64,000 bases of DNA from Methylobacter marinus A45 (GCF_000383855.1 NZ_KB912877.1:3473817-3537816), one strand, 5' to 3'; positions 1-9,916 are shown, counted from the first letter of the stretch. Numbers and translations are program-made. The notes: generated from the sequence alone by a model not told the origin.

Positions 1-17
1 GTCCTGCTGAGGTCACC

Positions 18-383
18 ATGAACGAAAACAAGATTACGGTTTATTACGACGGTGCCTGCCCGATATGCAGACGCGACAGGCGGCATTATGAAAAGCTTGC
101 GGGCAAGGGCGGCGAACAGGTCTGCTGGTTCGATATCACGGGGCAAGAGGAGCGGTTGCGCGAGTTGGGCATCGATCCCAGGAAAGCCTTGACGGAACTG
201 CATGTCAGCGATGAGCAGGGGCGGGTGGTGTCGGAACTGGATGCCTATATTCTGCTGATGAGCAAAGTGCCGTTGCTGAAACCTGTCGCCTGGTTGATCG
301 GTTTGCCTTTGATCCGGCCGCTGCTGGCCAGGATTTATCACCGGCAGGTCAACCGGCGGTTGAGGAAAAGAGGATTGCTTTGA
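18..383 (+). CDS. DCC-family (DUF393) thiol-disulfide oxidoreductase-like protein
   Basis: The 121-residue protein opens with the DCC-family signature YDGACPIC (Cys14 and Cys17), the hallmark of the DUF393 thiol-disulfide oxidoreductase-like family. It has no signal peptide, so a cytosolic or peripheral location is likely; a hydrophobic stretch near residues 85-105 (VPLLKPVAWLIGLPLIRPLL) may associate with membrane. Physiological substrates of the family are unknown. The ATG follows GAGGTCACC, a usable ribosome-binding site. A TGA at 8-10 may end an upstream gene outside the window. The gene converges on the YgjP-like gene across a perfect hairpin. Confidence 0.85.
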   Translation: MNENKITVYYDGACPICRRDRRHYEKLAGKGGEQVCWFDITGQEERLRELGIDPRKALTELHVSDEQGRVVSELDAYILLMSKVPLLKPVAWLIGLPLIRPLLARIYHRQVNRRLRKRGLL

Positions 384-404
384 GGGCTTGTTGAGTGCGT
401 GCGA

Positions 405-434
405 GCTGGGTTGGCGCTTTAGCGCCAACCCAGC
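405..434. repeat. Perfect 13-bp-stem hairpin between convergent genes
   Basis: GCTGGGTTGGCGC at 405-417 pairs exactly with 422-434 around the loop TTTA. There is no T-run on either side, so it is not a classic intrinsic terminator. It looks like a REP-type palindrome in the gap between the DCC gene and the minus-strand metallopeptidase. Confidence 0.7.
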
Positions 435-539
435 ATGGGCGGCCCCGAACGCCGGGTTTATCAGTCCGCCCTCCCGCTGTGAAAAGCTCCGGTTCCCGGC
501 GCGGCAAACGGGATAAAAAGCGCCTGCGGGCGGAATCGA

Positions 540-1067
540 TCAATAAATCCTGCCGAACAAATCCACATGCGTCAGATACAGCCTCAAATCAAACTCAAAT
601 TGATGATAGGCCGGTTCCATGTATTCACACAGTTTGTAAAATGCCTTGTTATGCTCTTTTTCCTTTAAATGCGCCAGTTCGTGCACGACGATCATGCGCA
701 GGAATTCGATCGGCACCTGTTTAAAGACGGAGCCTATGCGGATTTCGTTTTTCGCTTTCAGCTTGCCGCCCTGTACCCTGGATATGAACGTATGGAGGCC
801 CAGGGCATGATGCAGGACATTGATTTTATCGTCATAAATGACTTTGCTGAGCGGCTGGGACTTGCGCAGCCAGGTGTTTTTCATATCCACGACATAGGCG
901 TAAAGCGCCTTGTCCGTCCGGATGTCATGGGCCGTGGGGTATTTTTTCAGCAGCAGCTCCCCCAGTTTTTTGGTATGGATCAGATGCTGTATCTGATCGG
1001 TTATTTTTTCGGGATAGCCGGCCAAATAGTGTAATTCTTGCATGGGTTTACCTTTGCTACGAGACAT
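540..1067 (-). CDS. YgjP-like (DUF45/M48-type) zinc metallopeptidase
   Basis: The 175-residue protein carries HELAHLKEKEHNKAFY near residues 129-144, the HExxH zinc site plus downstream histidine typical of the YgjP/WLM-like metallopeptidase family (DUF45). The family is usually described as a putative metal-dependent hydrolase; its substrate is not known. There is no signal peptide. Length is close to E. coli YgjP. An internal ATG at codon 9 (MQELHYL) is a possible alternative start. It is a single gene converging on the DCC gene. Confidence 0.8.
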   Translation of the reverse strand: MSRSKGKPMQELHYLAGYPEKITDQIQHLIHTKKLGELLLKKYPTAHDIRTDKALYAYVVDMKNTWLRKSQPLSKVIYDDKINVLHHALGLHTFISRVQGGKLKAKNEIRIGSVFKQVPIEFLRMIVVHELAHLKEKEHNKAFYKLCEYMEPAYHQFEFDLRLYLTHVDLFGRIY

Positions 1068-1173
1068 TGCCGATCCGCATGACGGCCCGCTTACGTTATG
1101 ATATCGGCGACGGCAATGTCAACAAGTCCCATCAGGGAGTAATCTTGGATATTCAGACGACAACGAGGGTGCG

Positions 1174-2424
1174 ATGACGGAAAAATCGGTAAAAACGAAA
1201 CGATGGGAGGCGGCCTTGACGCTGCTGCTGTGGTTGTCGGTTCTGGGCTTTATGGGCGCTGTCAATGCCCGGCAGGCCGCGGCGCCTCCGCCATCTTCGC
1301 AGGACGCGGCACCCCGGCGGGCCGCCGATATTGAGGTTTTCGTGCGCGAGGGCTGCCCGCACTGCGAGAAGGCCGAGGAATTCTTGAAACTGTTGGCCTT
1401 CGAGCAACCCCGGTTGCTTATTGTCGTGCGCGACATCCACCGCGACCCGGGCGCGCTCGAACGCCTGATGGACATCGCCGAAGCGGCAGGCACAAGCTTG
1501 AGCGTGCCGACATTTCAGGTGCGCGGACAAACCATCGTCGGCTTTGCCGGCCAGGAGAGCACAGGGAGGCTGATCCGCAACATCCTGGCGTCGCCCCCGC
1601 CGAAGCGTCAATCCCCGCCGGGAACGGCCGAAACCTGCGAACCGGAAGCGCCGCAGCCCTGCGAGGCGGAGACTGGCGCAGCCGGACCGGACACTTTTGA
1701 TTTGACGTTTCTGGGCCGGCGCATAACCCTGGAACAGGTGGGGCTGCCGCTGTTTACGATCGCGATGGGACTGCTGGACGGTTTCAATCCCTGCTCCATG
1801 TGGGTTCTGATCCTGATGATCTCGCTGCTGGCGCCCATGCAGGACCGGATGCGCATGTTTGCGGTCGCCGGCGCGTTCATCGCCGTCGAAGGTATCGCCT
1901 ATTTTATTTTTATGGCGGCTTGGCTTAATCTGTTTCTGATCATAGGTCTCTCGCGCGTCTCGGAAATCGTCATCGCCGGAATTGCCATGCTGGCCGGCGC
2001 GATCAACCTGAAGGATTTCTGGGTTTACGGCTGGGGCGTATCGCTGTCGATCCCTGAATCCGCCAGGCCCGGCATCTACGCCAGAATCCGCGCGATCCTG
2101 CAAGCCGAGAATCTGCGCGGCGCCATGATCGGCGCCGTGGTGCTGGCCATTCTGGTGCAGATCGTCGAATTTCTCTGCACCTCGGGGTTTCCGGCGCTTT
2201 ACACGCGCATTCTGACCATGCGGCAACTGGAAGGTCTGAGTTATTACGGCTATCTGTTGCTTTACAATCTCGCTTATATGCTCGATGACGCGATCGTGCT
2301 GGGCATCGGTATTATCACGCTCAGCCAGCGACGGCTGCAGGAAAAGGAAGGGCGCTGGCTGAAACTGATCAGCGGACTGGTCATGGCGGGGCTGGGCTTG
2401 TATTTGCTGGTTTCGCCGTTTTGA
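1174..2424 (+). CDS. Glutaredoxin-like domain fused to DsbD/CcdA-like membrane protein
   Basis: This is a 416-residue fusion. Residues 12-30 form a first membrane segment or signal anchor. Residues 52-140 form a thioredoxin/glutaredoxin fold with CPHC (Cys61/Cys64), placed on the far side of that segment. Residues 190-416 hold about six hydrophobic segments with GFNPCSMW and EFLCTSGFPALY, resembling the paired cysteines of CcdA/DsbD electron-transfer domains. The likely role is moving reducing equivalents across the inner membrane to the fused glutaredoxin domain; the target is unknown. GAGGGTGCG precedes the ATG. It is a single gene. Confidence 0.75.
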   Translation: MTEKSVKTKRWEAALTLLLWLSVLGFMGAVNARQAAAPPPSSQDAAPRRAADIEVFVREGCPHCEKAEEFLKLLAFEQPRLLIVVRDIHRDPGALERLMDIAEAAGTSLSVPTFQVRGQTIVGFAGQESTGRLIRNILASPPPKRQSPPGTAETCEPEAPQPCEAETGAAGPDTFDLTFLGRRITLEQVGLPLFTIAMGLLDGFNPCSMWVLILMISLLAPMQDRMRMFAVAGAFIAVEGIAYFIFMAAWLNLFLIIGLSRVSEIVIAGIAMLAGAINLKDFWVYGWGVSLSIPESARPGIYARIRAILQAENLRGAMIGAVVLAILVQIVEFLCTSGFPALYTRILTMRQLEGLSYYGYLLLYNLAYMLDDAIVLGIGIITLSQRRLQEKEGRWLKLISGLVMAGLGLYLLVSPF

Positions 2425-2482
2425 TGGCCTTGAGTTCCAAATGTTCAGATCAAACGGGGCGTCTGTATCGTATGGATGCATT

Positions 2483-2594
2483 GTAGGGGCGGACCTGCGT
2501 GTCCGCCCTGTTTCGGGTGCACAACAGGCTATCGGAGAACCGCTGACCGAAGAGGAACCGCTGGGCAAGGGCGAACACACAGGTTCGTCCCCAC
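2483..2594. repeat. Inverted repeat pair, arms about 26 bp
   Basis: The left arm 2483-2508 begins GTAGGGGCGGACCTG. The right arm 2569-2594 is its imperfect reverse complement (GGGCGAACACACAGG...). Each arm also contains its own smaller inverted repeat. The spacer is 60 bp. This resembles short dispersed palindromic repeats rather than an insertion sequence; no transposase is present. Confidence 0.6.
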
Positions 2595-2652
2595 GTGTCT
2601 GTTCATTTTATGGTATCAGGGCACCAAACCGTAGGAATTGCCAGCACGGTAG

Positions 2653-2672
2653 GCCGGGTTGTTAAACCCGGC
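2653..2672. repeat. Perfect hairpin, 8-bp GC-rich stem
   Basis: GCCGGGTT, loop GTTA, AACCCGGC. The motif CCGGGTTT recurs at about 2690. There is no T-tract, so it is a REP-like palindrome rather than a terminator. Confidence 0.6.
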
Positions 2673-2762
2673 ATCTCGGAGTTGCCCATGCCGGGTTTCC
2701 GCAAAGCGCCAATCCAGCTCACGCTCTGCCTTCCGGGTAATTTCGCGCAATGAGAGGAAAAC

Positions 2763-2849
2763 ATGAAAAAAACAGAAAGCAAATTAAATTATCTGAAATT
2801 AATCCGTCATTATTTTATTCTTATTGCCATGAGCAAAAATCTTTTGTAG
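2763..2849 (+). CDS. Possible 28-residue small protein
   Basis: The ATG follows AGAGGAAAAC and opens 28 sense codons before TAG. The peptide is Lys-rich at the start (MKKTESKLNYLKLI) and hydrophobic in the middle (YFILIAM). It lies just upstream of the kinase gene and could be a leader or a chance ORF. There is no family evidence. Confidence 0.25.
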   Translation: MKKTESKLNYLKLIRHYFILIAMSKNLL

Positions 2850-2930
2850 GTCGTCATATCATGAAAAATGAGTAATGGATTTTTCCTCGGTAAATCAGAT
2901 AGTGGCGGCGTTAAAAAATGGAGTTATTAG

Positions 2931-5006
2931 ATGCAGGCGTTGATTCAATTTTTGTTTGGTGTGGAAGAGTTTATGCCGCATGGTTTCTGCTTTCTCTGGA
3001 AACCGCAGTTGCTCTGGCTTTTTGTTATTTCCGATGTGGCCATTGCGCTGGCGTATTTTTCCATTCCACTGGCCTTGGGGTATTTTTTATACAAGCGGCA
3101 AGACATCGAATATCGATGGGTTTTTGTATTATTCAGCCTTTTTATTTTTGCCTGCGGCGCGACGCATTTATTATCGGCCTTCACTATCTGGAAACCGATC
3201 TATGGCTTGCACGCGACAATGAAGGCCATCACTGCCATGCTGTCCCTGGCGACCGCGATCATCTTGTGGCCGCTCATTCCAAAGGCTATTCTCATTCCGA
3301 GCCGAAGCCAGTTAATGAAAGCGAATCGGGAGCTGGAACAAGAAATTTTTGTTCATAAGGAAACCCGAAAAACATTGAAGCAGTTAAACGAGGATCTGGA
3401 TCATCAGGTTGAACTCAGGACAAAAGAACTGCTGGAGGTCAATCAGGCTCTCAAACACAGCGAGCAGCGCTTCAAACGGGTGGTGAACATTATTCCGGCG
3501 GCGCTATTCACGATCAAACAGACCGATAATCCCAAATCGCCTTGTCAGGTTTCTTTCATCGGCGATTCAATTACCTCTATTTCAGGCTACGAACCCTCCC
3601 GATGGTATACGGATAAAACGTTATGGATGGATCACGCTTGCCCTGATAGTGACGGCACTTTATTCGCCTTCATCGACACGCTCGTCGGCAAGCGCGATAT
3701 GACCGCTGAGTCGGTACACACCCTGCCGGCCTGGCATCATCAATGGCGCTTGCGGCATCCGTCCAAGGGCGAGATCTGGCTGGAGGGTTGCTCGGTTCCG
3801 GAGGTCGAGGCCGATGGCAGTATTTTGTGGTATGGCTTTATTCATGATGTTACCGAACGCAAGCGTCCCGAGGAAGCGTTGCGCGAGGCCGACCGCCGCA
3901 AGGATGAATTTCTTGCCATGCTTGCTCATGAGTTGCGCAACCCGCTCGCGCCCATCCGTAATGCTGTGCAGTTGATGAAGGAACAGGATTTTAGCGCCAA
4001 TCCCATGCTGGAATGGATTTGTAATGTGATTGGCCGTCAGGCCAGTCATATGGCGCGCCTGCTGGATGACCTGCTCGATGTCGCGCGCACGATGCAGGGC
4101 AAGATTTCGCTGAAGATCGAACCTTTCAATCTGACTGAGATTGTGGATAGTGCCGTCGAAACCTGTGGTCCCTTGATCAAAGACCGTCAACAGAAGCTGG
4201 AGATTTTACGTCCGATACCCCCTCTATGGGTTAAAGGCGATCACCTGCGCCTGGCGCAGGTGCTTTCCAATCTGCTCAATAATGCTTCCAGATATACCGA
4301 TGAAGGCGGCCTGATCACGCTGAGCGTGAGCCAGGAGGAAGCCATGGCCGTGATCAAGGTGCGGGATACGGGTATCGGCATCGCGCCCGAAATGCTGCCG
4401 CATATTTTCGATCTTTTTACCCAGGCCGACGGTTCGTTATCGCACTCCCGGGGCGGTTTGGGAGTCGGGCTTACCCTGGTGCGCAGACTGGTAGAGATGC
4501 ACGGGGGCACGGCGAGCGCCGCGAGCGCGGGCATTGGCCAGGGCAGTGAATTCACGGTGCACCTGCCGCTGGTTTCGGATGTGCAATATAAGGCCGTCGA
4601 GCCTGCCCGGGCAGAATCCCAGCCGTTATGTGCCAAACTGCGTATTCTGGTCGTGGACGACTATCCGGACGCCCTGGAAAGTCTGTCCATGCTGCTCCAG
4701 GCGGAAGGGCATGACGTCGATACGGCCAACTGCGGCGTCAAAGCCGTCGAACGGGCGCAAGCCTTCCGTCCGCAAGTAGTCTTGCTGGATATCGGTCTTC
4801 CCGACCTGGACGGTTATGAAGTGGCGCAACGGCTGCGTGAACTGCCGGAAACACAGCAGGCTGTCCTGGTCGCCTTAACCGGTTATGGCCAGCCTGAAGA
4901 CCGCGCACGCTCAAAGCGCGCGGGCTTCGATCATCATCTGCTGAAACCGGTGGACCCCGATGTTCTGGCTGATCTATTGGCATCAGCGGGCGAAACCCGG
5001 CGATAG
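2931..5006 (+). CDS. Hybrid sensor histidine kinase with ethylene-receptor-type membrane domain
   Basis: This 691-residue protein has an N-terminal three-helix membrane domain (about residues 25-120) matching the ethylene-binding domain of plant ETR1 and cyanobacterial homologues. It includes ISDVAIALAYFSIP with Asp35 and CGATHL with Cys75 and His79. The spacing Asp-40-Cys-4-His equals that of the copper-binding residues Asp25/Cys65/His69 in ETR1. A coiled coil (about 125-180), a PAS/PAC region (about 180-310), HisKA with His333 in HELRNP, a HATPase domain (about 420-555, DTGIGI and GLGVGL) and a receiver domain with Asp620 follow. GGAG lies 8 nt before the ATG. No partner regulator is adjacent, so output probably goes through a phosphorelay elsewhere. 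Ligand identity is inferred by homology. Confidence 0.9.
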   Translation: MQALIQFLFGVEEFMPHGFCFLWKPQLLWLFVISDVAIALAYFSIPLALGYFLYKRQDIEYRWVFVLFSLFIFACGATHLLSAFTIWKPIYGLHATMKAITAMLSLATAIILWPLIPKAILIPSRSQLMKANRELEQEIFVHKETRKTLKQLNEDLDHQVELRTKELLEVNQALKHSEQRFKRVVNIIPAALFTIKQTDNPKSPCQVSFIGDSITSISGYEPSRWYTDKTLWMDHACPDSDGTLFAFIDTLVGKRDMTAESVHTLPAWHHQWRLRHPSKGEIWLEGCSVPEVEADGSILWYGFIHDVTERKRPEEALREADRRKDEFLAMLAHELRNPLAPIRNAVQLMKEQDFSANPMLEWICNVIGRQASHMARLLDDLLDVARTMQGKISLKIEPFNLTEIVDSAVETCGPLIKDRQQKLEILRPIPPLWVKGDHLRLAQVLSNLLNNASRYTDEGGLITLSVSQEEAMAVIKVRDTGIGIAPEMLPHIFDLFTQADGSLSHSRGGLGVGLTLVRRLVEMHGGTASAASAGIGQGSEFTVHLPLVSDVQYKAVEPARAESQPLCAKLRILVVDDYPDALESLSMLLQAEGHDVDTANCGVKAVERAQAFRPQVVLLDIGLPDLDGYEVAQRLRELPETQQAVLVALTGYGQPEDRARSKRAGFDHHLLKPVDPDVLADLLASAGETRR

Positions 5007-5032
5007 GCGGCAGCGTTGGGGTATGCGCTTTT

Positions 5033-6175
<1,143 letters not shown>

Positions 6176-6211
6176 TTAGGATTTAGCGTCGGGGATGGCT
6201 GCATAAGCATT

Positions 6212-6296
6212 ATTAGCCACGAAGATTACGAAGAAAATCATTGCATCGATCAGTACATTAAAACTTCGTGCGCTCCGTATCCTTCGTGGTTAAATC
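6212..6296 (-). repeat. Core of the MITE-B repeat without terminal repeats
   Basis: Read on the minus strand it runs TTAACCACGAAGGATACGG, then GCACGAAGTTTTAA and ends CTTCGTGGCTAA. This closely parallels the interior of the elements at 38720-38930 and 46221-46429. Neither of their GAGRCTGTGAAAG-type ends is present. It is an inverted structure by itself (CCACGAAG / CTTCGTGG). Confidence 0.7.
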
Positions 6297-6305
6297 GCTT
6301 AGCGA

Positions 6306-6333
6306 AGTGCGAATGAATTCGCACCTACAATTT
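6306..6333 (-). repeat. Short palindromic repeat, family C
   Basis: Read on the minus strand it is TTGTAGGTGCGAATTCATTC followed by GCACTTCGC. The same element in the opposite orientation lies at 62399-62424, and a variant is at 54942-54966. The internal stem is GTGCGAAT/ATTCGCAC. Confidence 0.6.
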
Positions 6334-6343
6334 ACCGTCATAA

Positions 6344-6733
6344 TCAAGTTGACTGACTACTGGTTTCTTTCGCCGCTTTTGTCCCCGACAGGTTTGCGGC
6401 ATACCCGCCATCCCTGGCGGTATAGCCGATAATAATTTGATCACCGGTATCGAGGACCGGGCGCTTGATCAGCGTCGGTGTCTCAAGCATCAATTGCAGG
6501 GCTTTGTCCTGCGTCAGATCGGCTTGTTGCTCGGCGCTGAGCTGGCGCCAGCTGGTGCTGCCGCGGTTCAGCAGTTTGTTCCAGTCGGCATGGGCGGCAA
6601 AATGCGCGAGCTGCTCGGGTGTGAGTCCGTCGGACCTGAAATCATGGAACCGGTAGGCGATGCCGTTTTCATCCAGCCATTTGCGGGCTTTTTTGACGGT
6701 ATCGCAGTTTTTGATGCCGTAGAGTGTGTACAT
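6344..6733 (-). CDS. ArsC/Spx-family reductase (YffB-like)
   Basis: This 129-residue protein of the ArsC/Spx thioredoxin-like family has a single N-terminal cysteine (IKNCDTVKKAR, Cys10) and the C-terminal LIKRPVL motif that holds the family's substrate-binding arginine. This matches the YffB group, glutathione-linked proteins of unclear substrate commonly encoded beside dapE. It begins 7 nt after the stop of the 80-residue gene, so the two are probably cotranscribed. Confidence 0.88.
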   Translation of the reverse strand: MYTLYGIKNCDTVKKARKWLDENGIAYRFHDFRSDGLTPEQLAHFAAHADWNKLLNRGSTSWRQLSAEQQADLTQDKALQLMLETPTLIKRPVLDTGDQIIIGYTARDGGYAANLSGTKAAKETSSQST

Positions 6734-6740
6734 GAGGGGC

Positions 6741-6983
6741 TTACAATTGGCTATTCAGTAATTCATCGATGGTGGGCAGTTCTTTGTCGGCCTTGCAGCG
6801 GGATTTGTACAGGTCAACGAATTCCATGAACGCCTGCTCAAGATCCGACAGAATGTCTTCCTCGTTGGCGCGCTCATCGGCGGGCACATCGGAAGAATCC
6901 AAATACTCTTTCTGCAGTGCTATTTCACTGTTAAGCGCAAGCGTGGCATAAATGATGGCGTTGCTGGATAGATTCTGGCTCAT
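6741..6983 (-). CDS. Small conserved-looking protein of unknown function
   Basis: This 80-residue acidic protein (MSQNLSSNAIIYATLALNSE...) is predicted all-helical, with no membrane segment, signal peptide or cysteine pair. AGGACATCGCC precedes the ATG. It sits just upstream of the ArsC-like gene and downstream of the dapD terminator, so it probably heads its own short operon. I recognise no family. Confidence 0.7.
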   Translation of the reverse strand: MSQNLSSNAIIYATLALNSEIALQKEYLDSSDVPADERANEEDILSDLEQAFMEFVDLYKSRCKADKELPTIDELLNSQL

Positions 6984-7022
6984 GGCGATGTCCTGCTTTA
7001 GGGAGTGAAATGTAGAGTCGGT

Positions 7023-7053
7023 AAAAAAACAGGGGCGATACAGTATCGCCCCC
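7023..7053 (-). terminator. Intrinsic terminator of the M48-dapC-dapD unit
   Basis: On the minus strand GGGGCGATACTGTATCGCCCC forms a 9-bp stem with a 3-nt loop and is followed, after TG, by seven T. It lies 40 nt after the dapD stop. Confidence 0.85.
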
Positions 7054-7091
7054 AGGTCTATTATTATTGTTTGGTTGGTTGTTATTATTGC

Positions 7092-7910
7092 TTAATCGCG
7101 TAACAACTCGTTGATGCCGGTCTTGCTGCGGGTTTTTTCGTCAACCTGCTTGATAATGACCGCGCAGTACAGGCTGTAGCTGCCGTCCGCGGAGGGCAGG
7201 TTGCCGGAAACGACAACAGAACCGGCTGGAATGCGGCCATACGTGATTTCACCGGTCATGCGGTTGAAAATTTTCGTGCTTTGGCCGATATAAACGCCCA
7301 TCGAGATCACGCAGCCGTCTTCGACGATAACGCCTTCGACAATTTCCGAGCGCGCGCCGATAAAGCAGTTGTCGCCGATAATGGTCGGGTTGGCCTGTAA
7401 CGGTTCCAGAACGCCGCCGATGCCGACACCGCCGGACAGATGCACGTTTTTACCGATTTGCGCGCAGGAACCGACTGTCACCCAGGTATCAACCATGGTG
7501 CCGCTGTCGACATACGCGCCGATGTTGACGTAAGACGGCATCAACACGGCGCCGGGGGCGATATAGGAACCATGGCGGGCGACGGCATTCGGTACGACGC
7601 GCACGCCTGCCTTGGCGAAATCATCGGGCGTGTAAGCGGCGAATTTGGTTTCCACTTTATCATAGTAACGCGTGTTGCCGCCTTCCATAACGCGGTTTTC
7701 GTTGATGCGGAAGGACAGCAATACCGCTTTTTTCAACCATTGGTTGACTACCCAGTCGCCATTAACTTTTTCCGCGACTCTGGCGGTGCCGGCATCGAGC
7801 ATGTTGATGGTTTGTTCAACCGCGTCGCGAATCTCGGCAGAGACATTGGTCGGTGTGATTTCCGCGCGTTGTTCAAAGGCGTCGTTAATGATCTTTTCTA
7901 GTTGCAACAT
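7092..7910 (-). CDS. dapD: Tetrahydrodipicolinate N-succinyltransferase
   Basis: At 272 residues (E. coli DapD has 274), this protein succinylates tetrahydrodipicolinate in the lysine/diaminopimelate pathway. Hexapeptide repeats of the left-handed beta-helix run through about residues 105-235 ([40 protein letters not shown]). The start overlaps the end of dapC by 13 nt, indicating translational coupling. A terminator follows directly. Confidence 0.97.
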   Translation of the reverse strand: MLQLEKIINDAFEQRAEITPTNVSAEIRDAVEQTINMLDAGTARVAEKVNGDWVVNQWLKKAVLLSFRINENRVMEGGNTRYYDKVETKFAAYTPDDFAKAGVRVVPNAVARHGSYIAPGAVLMPSYVNIGAYVDSGTMVDTWVTVGSCAQIGKNVHLSGGVGIGGVLEPLQANPTIIGDNCFIGARSEIVEGVIVEDGCVISMGVYIGQSTKIFNRMTGEITYGRIPAGSVVVSGNLPSADGSYSLYCAVIIKQVDEKTRSKTGINELLRD

Positions 7911-9136
7911 GTTTTTACTTTACTTTCTATGGTGTTAATGAAACTTTTAATACGCTGGGCCGCTTCCACGCATTCGTTCAACGGCGCGACCAGAGCGATG
8001 CGAACATGGTTTTGCCCCGGATTGATGCCATTAAATTCACGCGACAGGAAACTGCCAGGCAGTACGGTAACATTTTCCTGGGCAAAAAGCCGTTGCGTGA
8101 ACTCGGTATCGGCAATCGGCACTTTCAGCCAGATATAAAAACCGGCCGGCGGCTGGCTGACTTCGCAAACGTCGGCAAGGATGTCGATAACGGCAGCGAA
8201 TTTTTCGCGATACAGGCGCCGGTTTTCCTGCACGTGGCTTTCATCCTGCCAGGCTTTAATGCTGGCTTGCTGCGACGGCAACGGCATGGCGCTGCCGTGA
8301 TAGGTGCGGTACTGAAAATACTGCTGCAGGATGCCGGCATCGCCCGCGACAAAGCCCGATCTCAAGCCGGGCGCATTGGAGCGCTTGGACAGGCTGTGGA
8401 AAACCACACAGCGCTTGAAAGCGGCATTGCCCATCGCATAAGCGCTTTCCAGCAGCCCTGGCGGCGGGTTGGCCTCGTCGTCGTAGAGTTCGCTGTAGCA
8501 CTCGTCGGAAGCAATGACGAAATCGTATTTTTCCGCCAGCCGGAGCAGTTTTTCATGGCTGGCCCGATCCATGACCGAGCCGGTCGGGTTGCCGGGCGAG
8601 CAGATATAGATCAACTGGCAGCGTTGCCATATCGCCTCCGGGACCGCATCAAAGTCGGGTAAATAGCCGGAATCTTCCAGGGTATTCAGGTAATACGGTT
8701 CGGCACCGGCCAGCAGGGCCGCACCTTCATAAATCTGATAGAACGGATTCGGCATGATCACGACCGGACAAGCTGTTGTGTCGGAAATGCTCGCATCAAT
8801 CAGACATTGGGCAAATGAGAATAACGCCTCGCGCGTGCCACTGACGGGCAGAACCTGTGTTTCAGGGTCAAGCCATTCGGAGGGAATGTTAAAACGCCGG
8901 CCCAGCCAGTCAGCGATGGCCGCCCGTAATTCAGGCAGGCCTTTAGTGGTCGGGTATTTGGACAGACCATGCAGATGCGTCAGCAGGGCTTCCTGAATCA
9001 GATGCGGCGTGGCATGCGCGGGTTCGCCGATAGACAGGGCGATATGCTCCTTGTTAGCGGGCGGAGTTATGCCTCGTTTGAGTTGCGCAAGCTTCTCAAA
9101 CGGATAGGGATGCAAGTGTTTTAAATGCGGAGTCAT
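7898..9136 (-). CDS. dapC: Succinyldiaminopimelate aminotransferase
   Basis: This 412-residue fold-type I PLP aminotransferase has [15 protein letters not shown], containing the PLP lysine and substrate arginine, and SPGNPTGSV. Position directly before dapD, with overlap, supports the DapC assignment: it forms N-succinyl-LL-diaminopimelate from the keto precursor. It begins 3 nt after the stop of the M48 lipoprotein gene, so the three genes are probably one transcript. Confidence 0.92.
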   Translation of the reverse strand: MTPHLKHLHPYPFEKLAQLKRGITPPANKEHIALSIGEPAHATPHLIQEALLTHLHGLSKYPTTKGLPELRAAIADWLGRRFNIPSEWLDPETQVLPVSGTREALFSFAQCLIDASISDTTACPVVIMPNPFYQIYEGAALLAGAEPYYLNTLEDSGYLPDFDAVPEAIWQRCQLIYICSPGNPTGSVMDRASHEKLLRLAEKYDFVIASDECYSELYDDEANPPPGLLESAYAMGNAAFKRCVVFHSLSKRSNAPGLRSGFVAGDAGILQQYFQYRTYHGSAMPLPSQQASIKAWQDESHVQENRRLYREKFAAVIDILADVCEVSQPPAGFYIWLKVPIADTEFTQRLFAQENVTVLPGSFLSREFNGINPGQNHVRIALVAPLNECVEAAQRIKSFINTIESKVKTCCN

Positions 9137-9139
9137 CGA

Positions 9140-9916
9140 TTAGTTGCAACGGGGTTGTTTGCCCATCGACCGGGCTTGCTGGAACAGGCCCATCGCGTTA
9201 GGCATGTGCTGGTTCAAGTCCTGAATACGGGTGCTGTGCGAGGGGTGGGTCGACAGAAATTCAATGGATTGGCCTTGCGAGGCCTGATCCATTTTCTGCC
9301 AGAGGCTGATGCTCTGTCGCGGGTCAAAGCCGGCTTTGGCCATCAGGTCGACACCGATAATATCGGCCTCGCTTTCATGCGTGCGACTATAGGGCATCAA
9401 TACACCGTATTGCGCGCCAACGCCTAACAGGCCGATCGCGGTCTGGCCTAAAGCGGTTTGCGGCGCGGTGACGGCCTGGATGAGCGCCATGCCCTGGCTG
9501 ACCGCCATCTCCTGCGATACGCGTTCGTTGCTGTGCTTGGCCAGTACATGGCCGATTTCATGACCGATCACGGCGGCCAGTTGATCCTGGTTATCGACCA
9601 ATTGGATCATGCCGGTATGCACGCCGATTTTATTGCCCGGCAGGGCAAAAGCGTTGGGAGACGGATCATCAAAAACCACGACTTCCCAAGCGCCGCCTGT
9701 TTCACGCGTAAGGGCTTGAGTGATGCAATTGGCGATCTGTACATGGCGGGCATTGTTGCTGACGGGTTTTTCCTGTTTTATCGAATCAAACGCTTGCAGA
9801 CCCATTTGGTTGATTTGCGCATCGGGCATGAAAACAAGCTGTTTTCTGCCGGTGGGGCTGACAGCGCAGGCCGCTAACAAGGAAGCAATGACCAGAACAG
9901 ATAATTTTTTCTTCAT
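9140..9916 (-). CDS. M48-family metallopeptidase lipoprotein
   Basis: The 258-residue protein has a lipoprotein signal (MKKKLSVLVIASLLAACAVS, lipobox LAAC) and the HEIGHVLAKH zinc site, with the third ligand in ESEADIIG. This fits the periplasmic M48 peptidases related to E. coli LoiP and Bdellovibrio-type Ste24 homologues that act on misfolded envelope proteins. It is the first gene of the run that continues into dapC and dapD, which is an odd partnership of envelope protease and lysine synthesis. Confidence 0.88.
   Translation of the reverse strand: MKKKLSVLVIASLLAACAVSPTGRKQLVFMPDAQINQMGLQAFDSIKQEKPVSNNARHVQIANCITQALTRETGGAWEVVVFDDPSPNAFALPGNKIGVHTGMIQLVDNQDQLAAVIGHEIGHVLAKHSNERVSQEMAVSQGMALIQAVTAPQTALGQTAIGLLGVGAQYGVLMPYSRTHESEADIIGVDLMAKAGFDPRQSISLWQKMDQASQGQSIEFLSTHPSHSTRIQDLNQHMPNAMGLFQQARSMGKQPRCN

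Larger units (their letters stand above)
2425..2930. other. Repeat-bearing intergenic region upstream of the sensor kinase
   Basis: This gap of about 500 bp holds an inverted repeat pair (2483-2508 and 2569-2594), a perfect 8-bp hairpin (2653-2672) with a partial second copy near 2689, and one possible 28-codon ORF (2763-2849). No promoter could be assigned with confidence. Confidence 0.6.

Noticed and set aside
1153..2580. Long minus-strand open frame of 475 codons opposite the glutaredoxin/DsbD-like gene
   Set aside because: It is antisense to a gene with clear domains, is rich in Arg/Gln/Asp from codon-shadow effects and shows no family motif.
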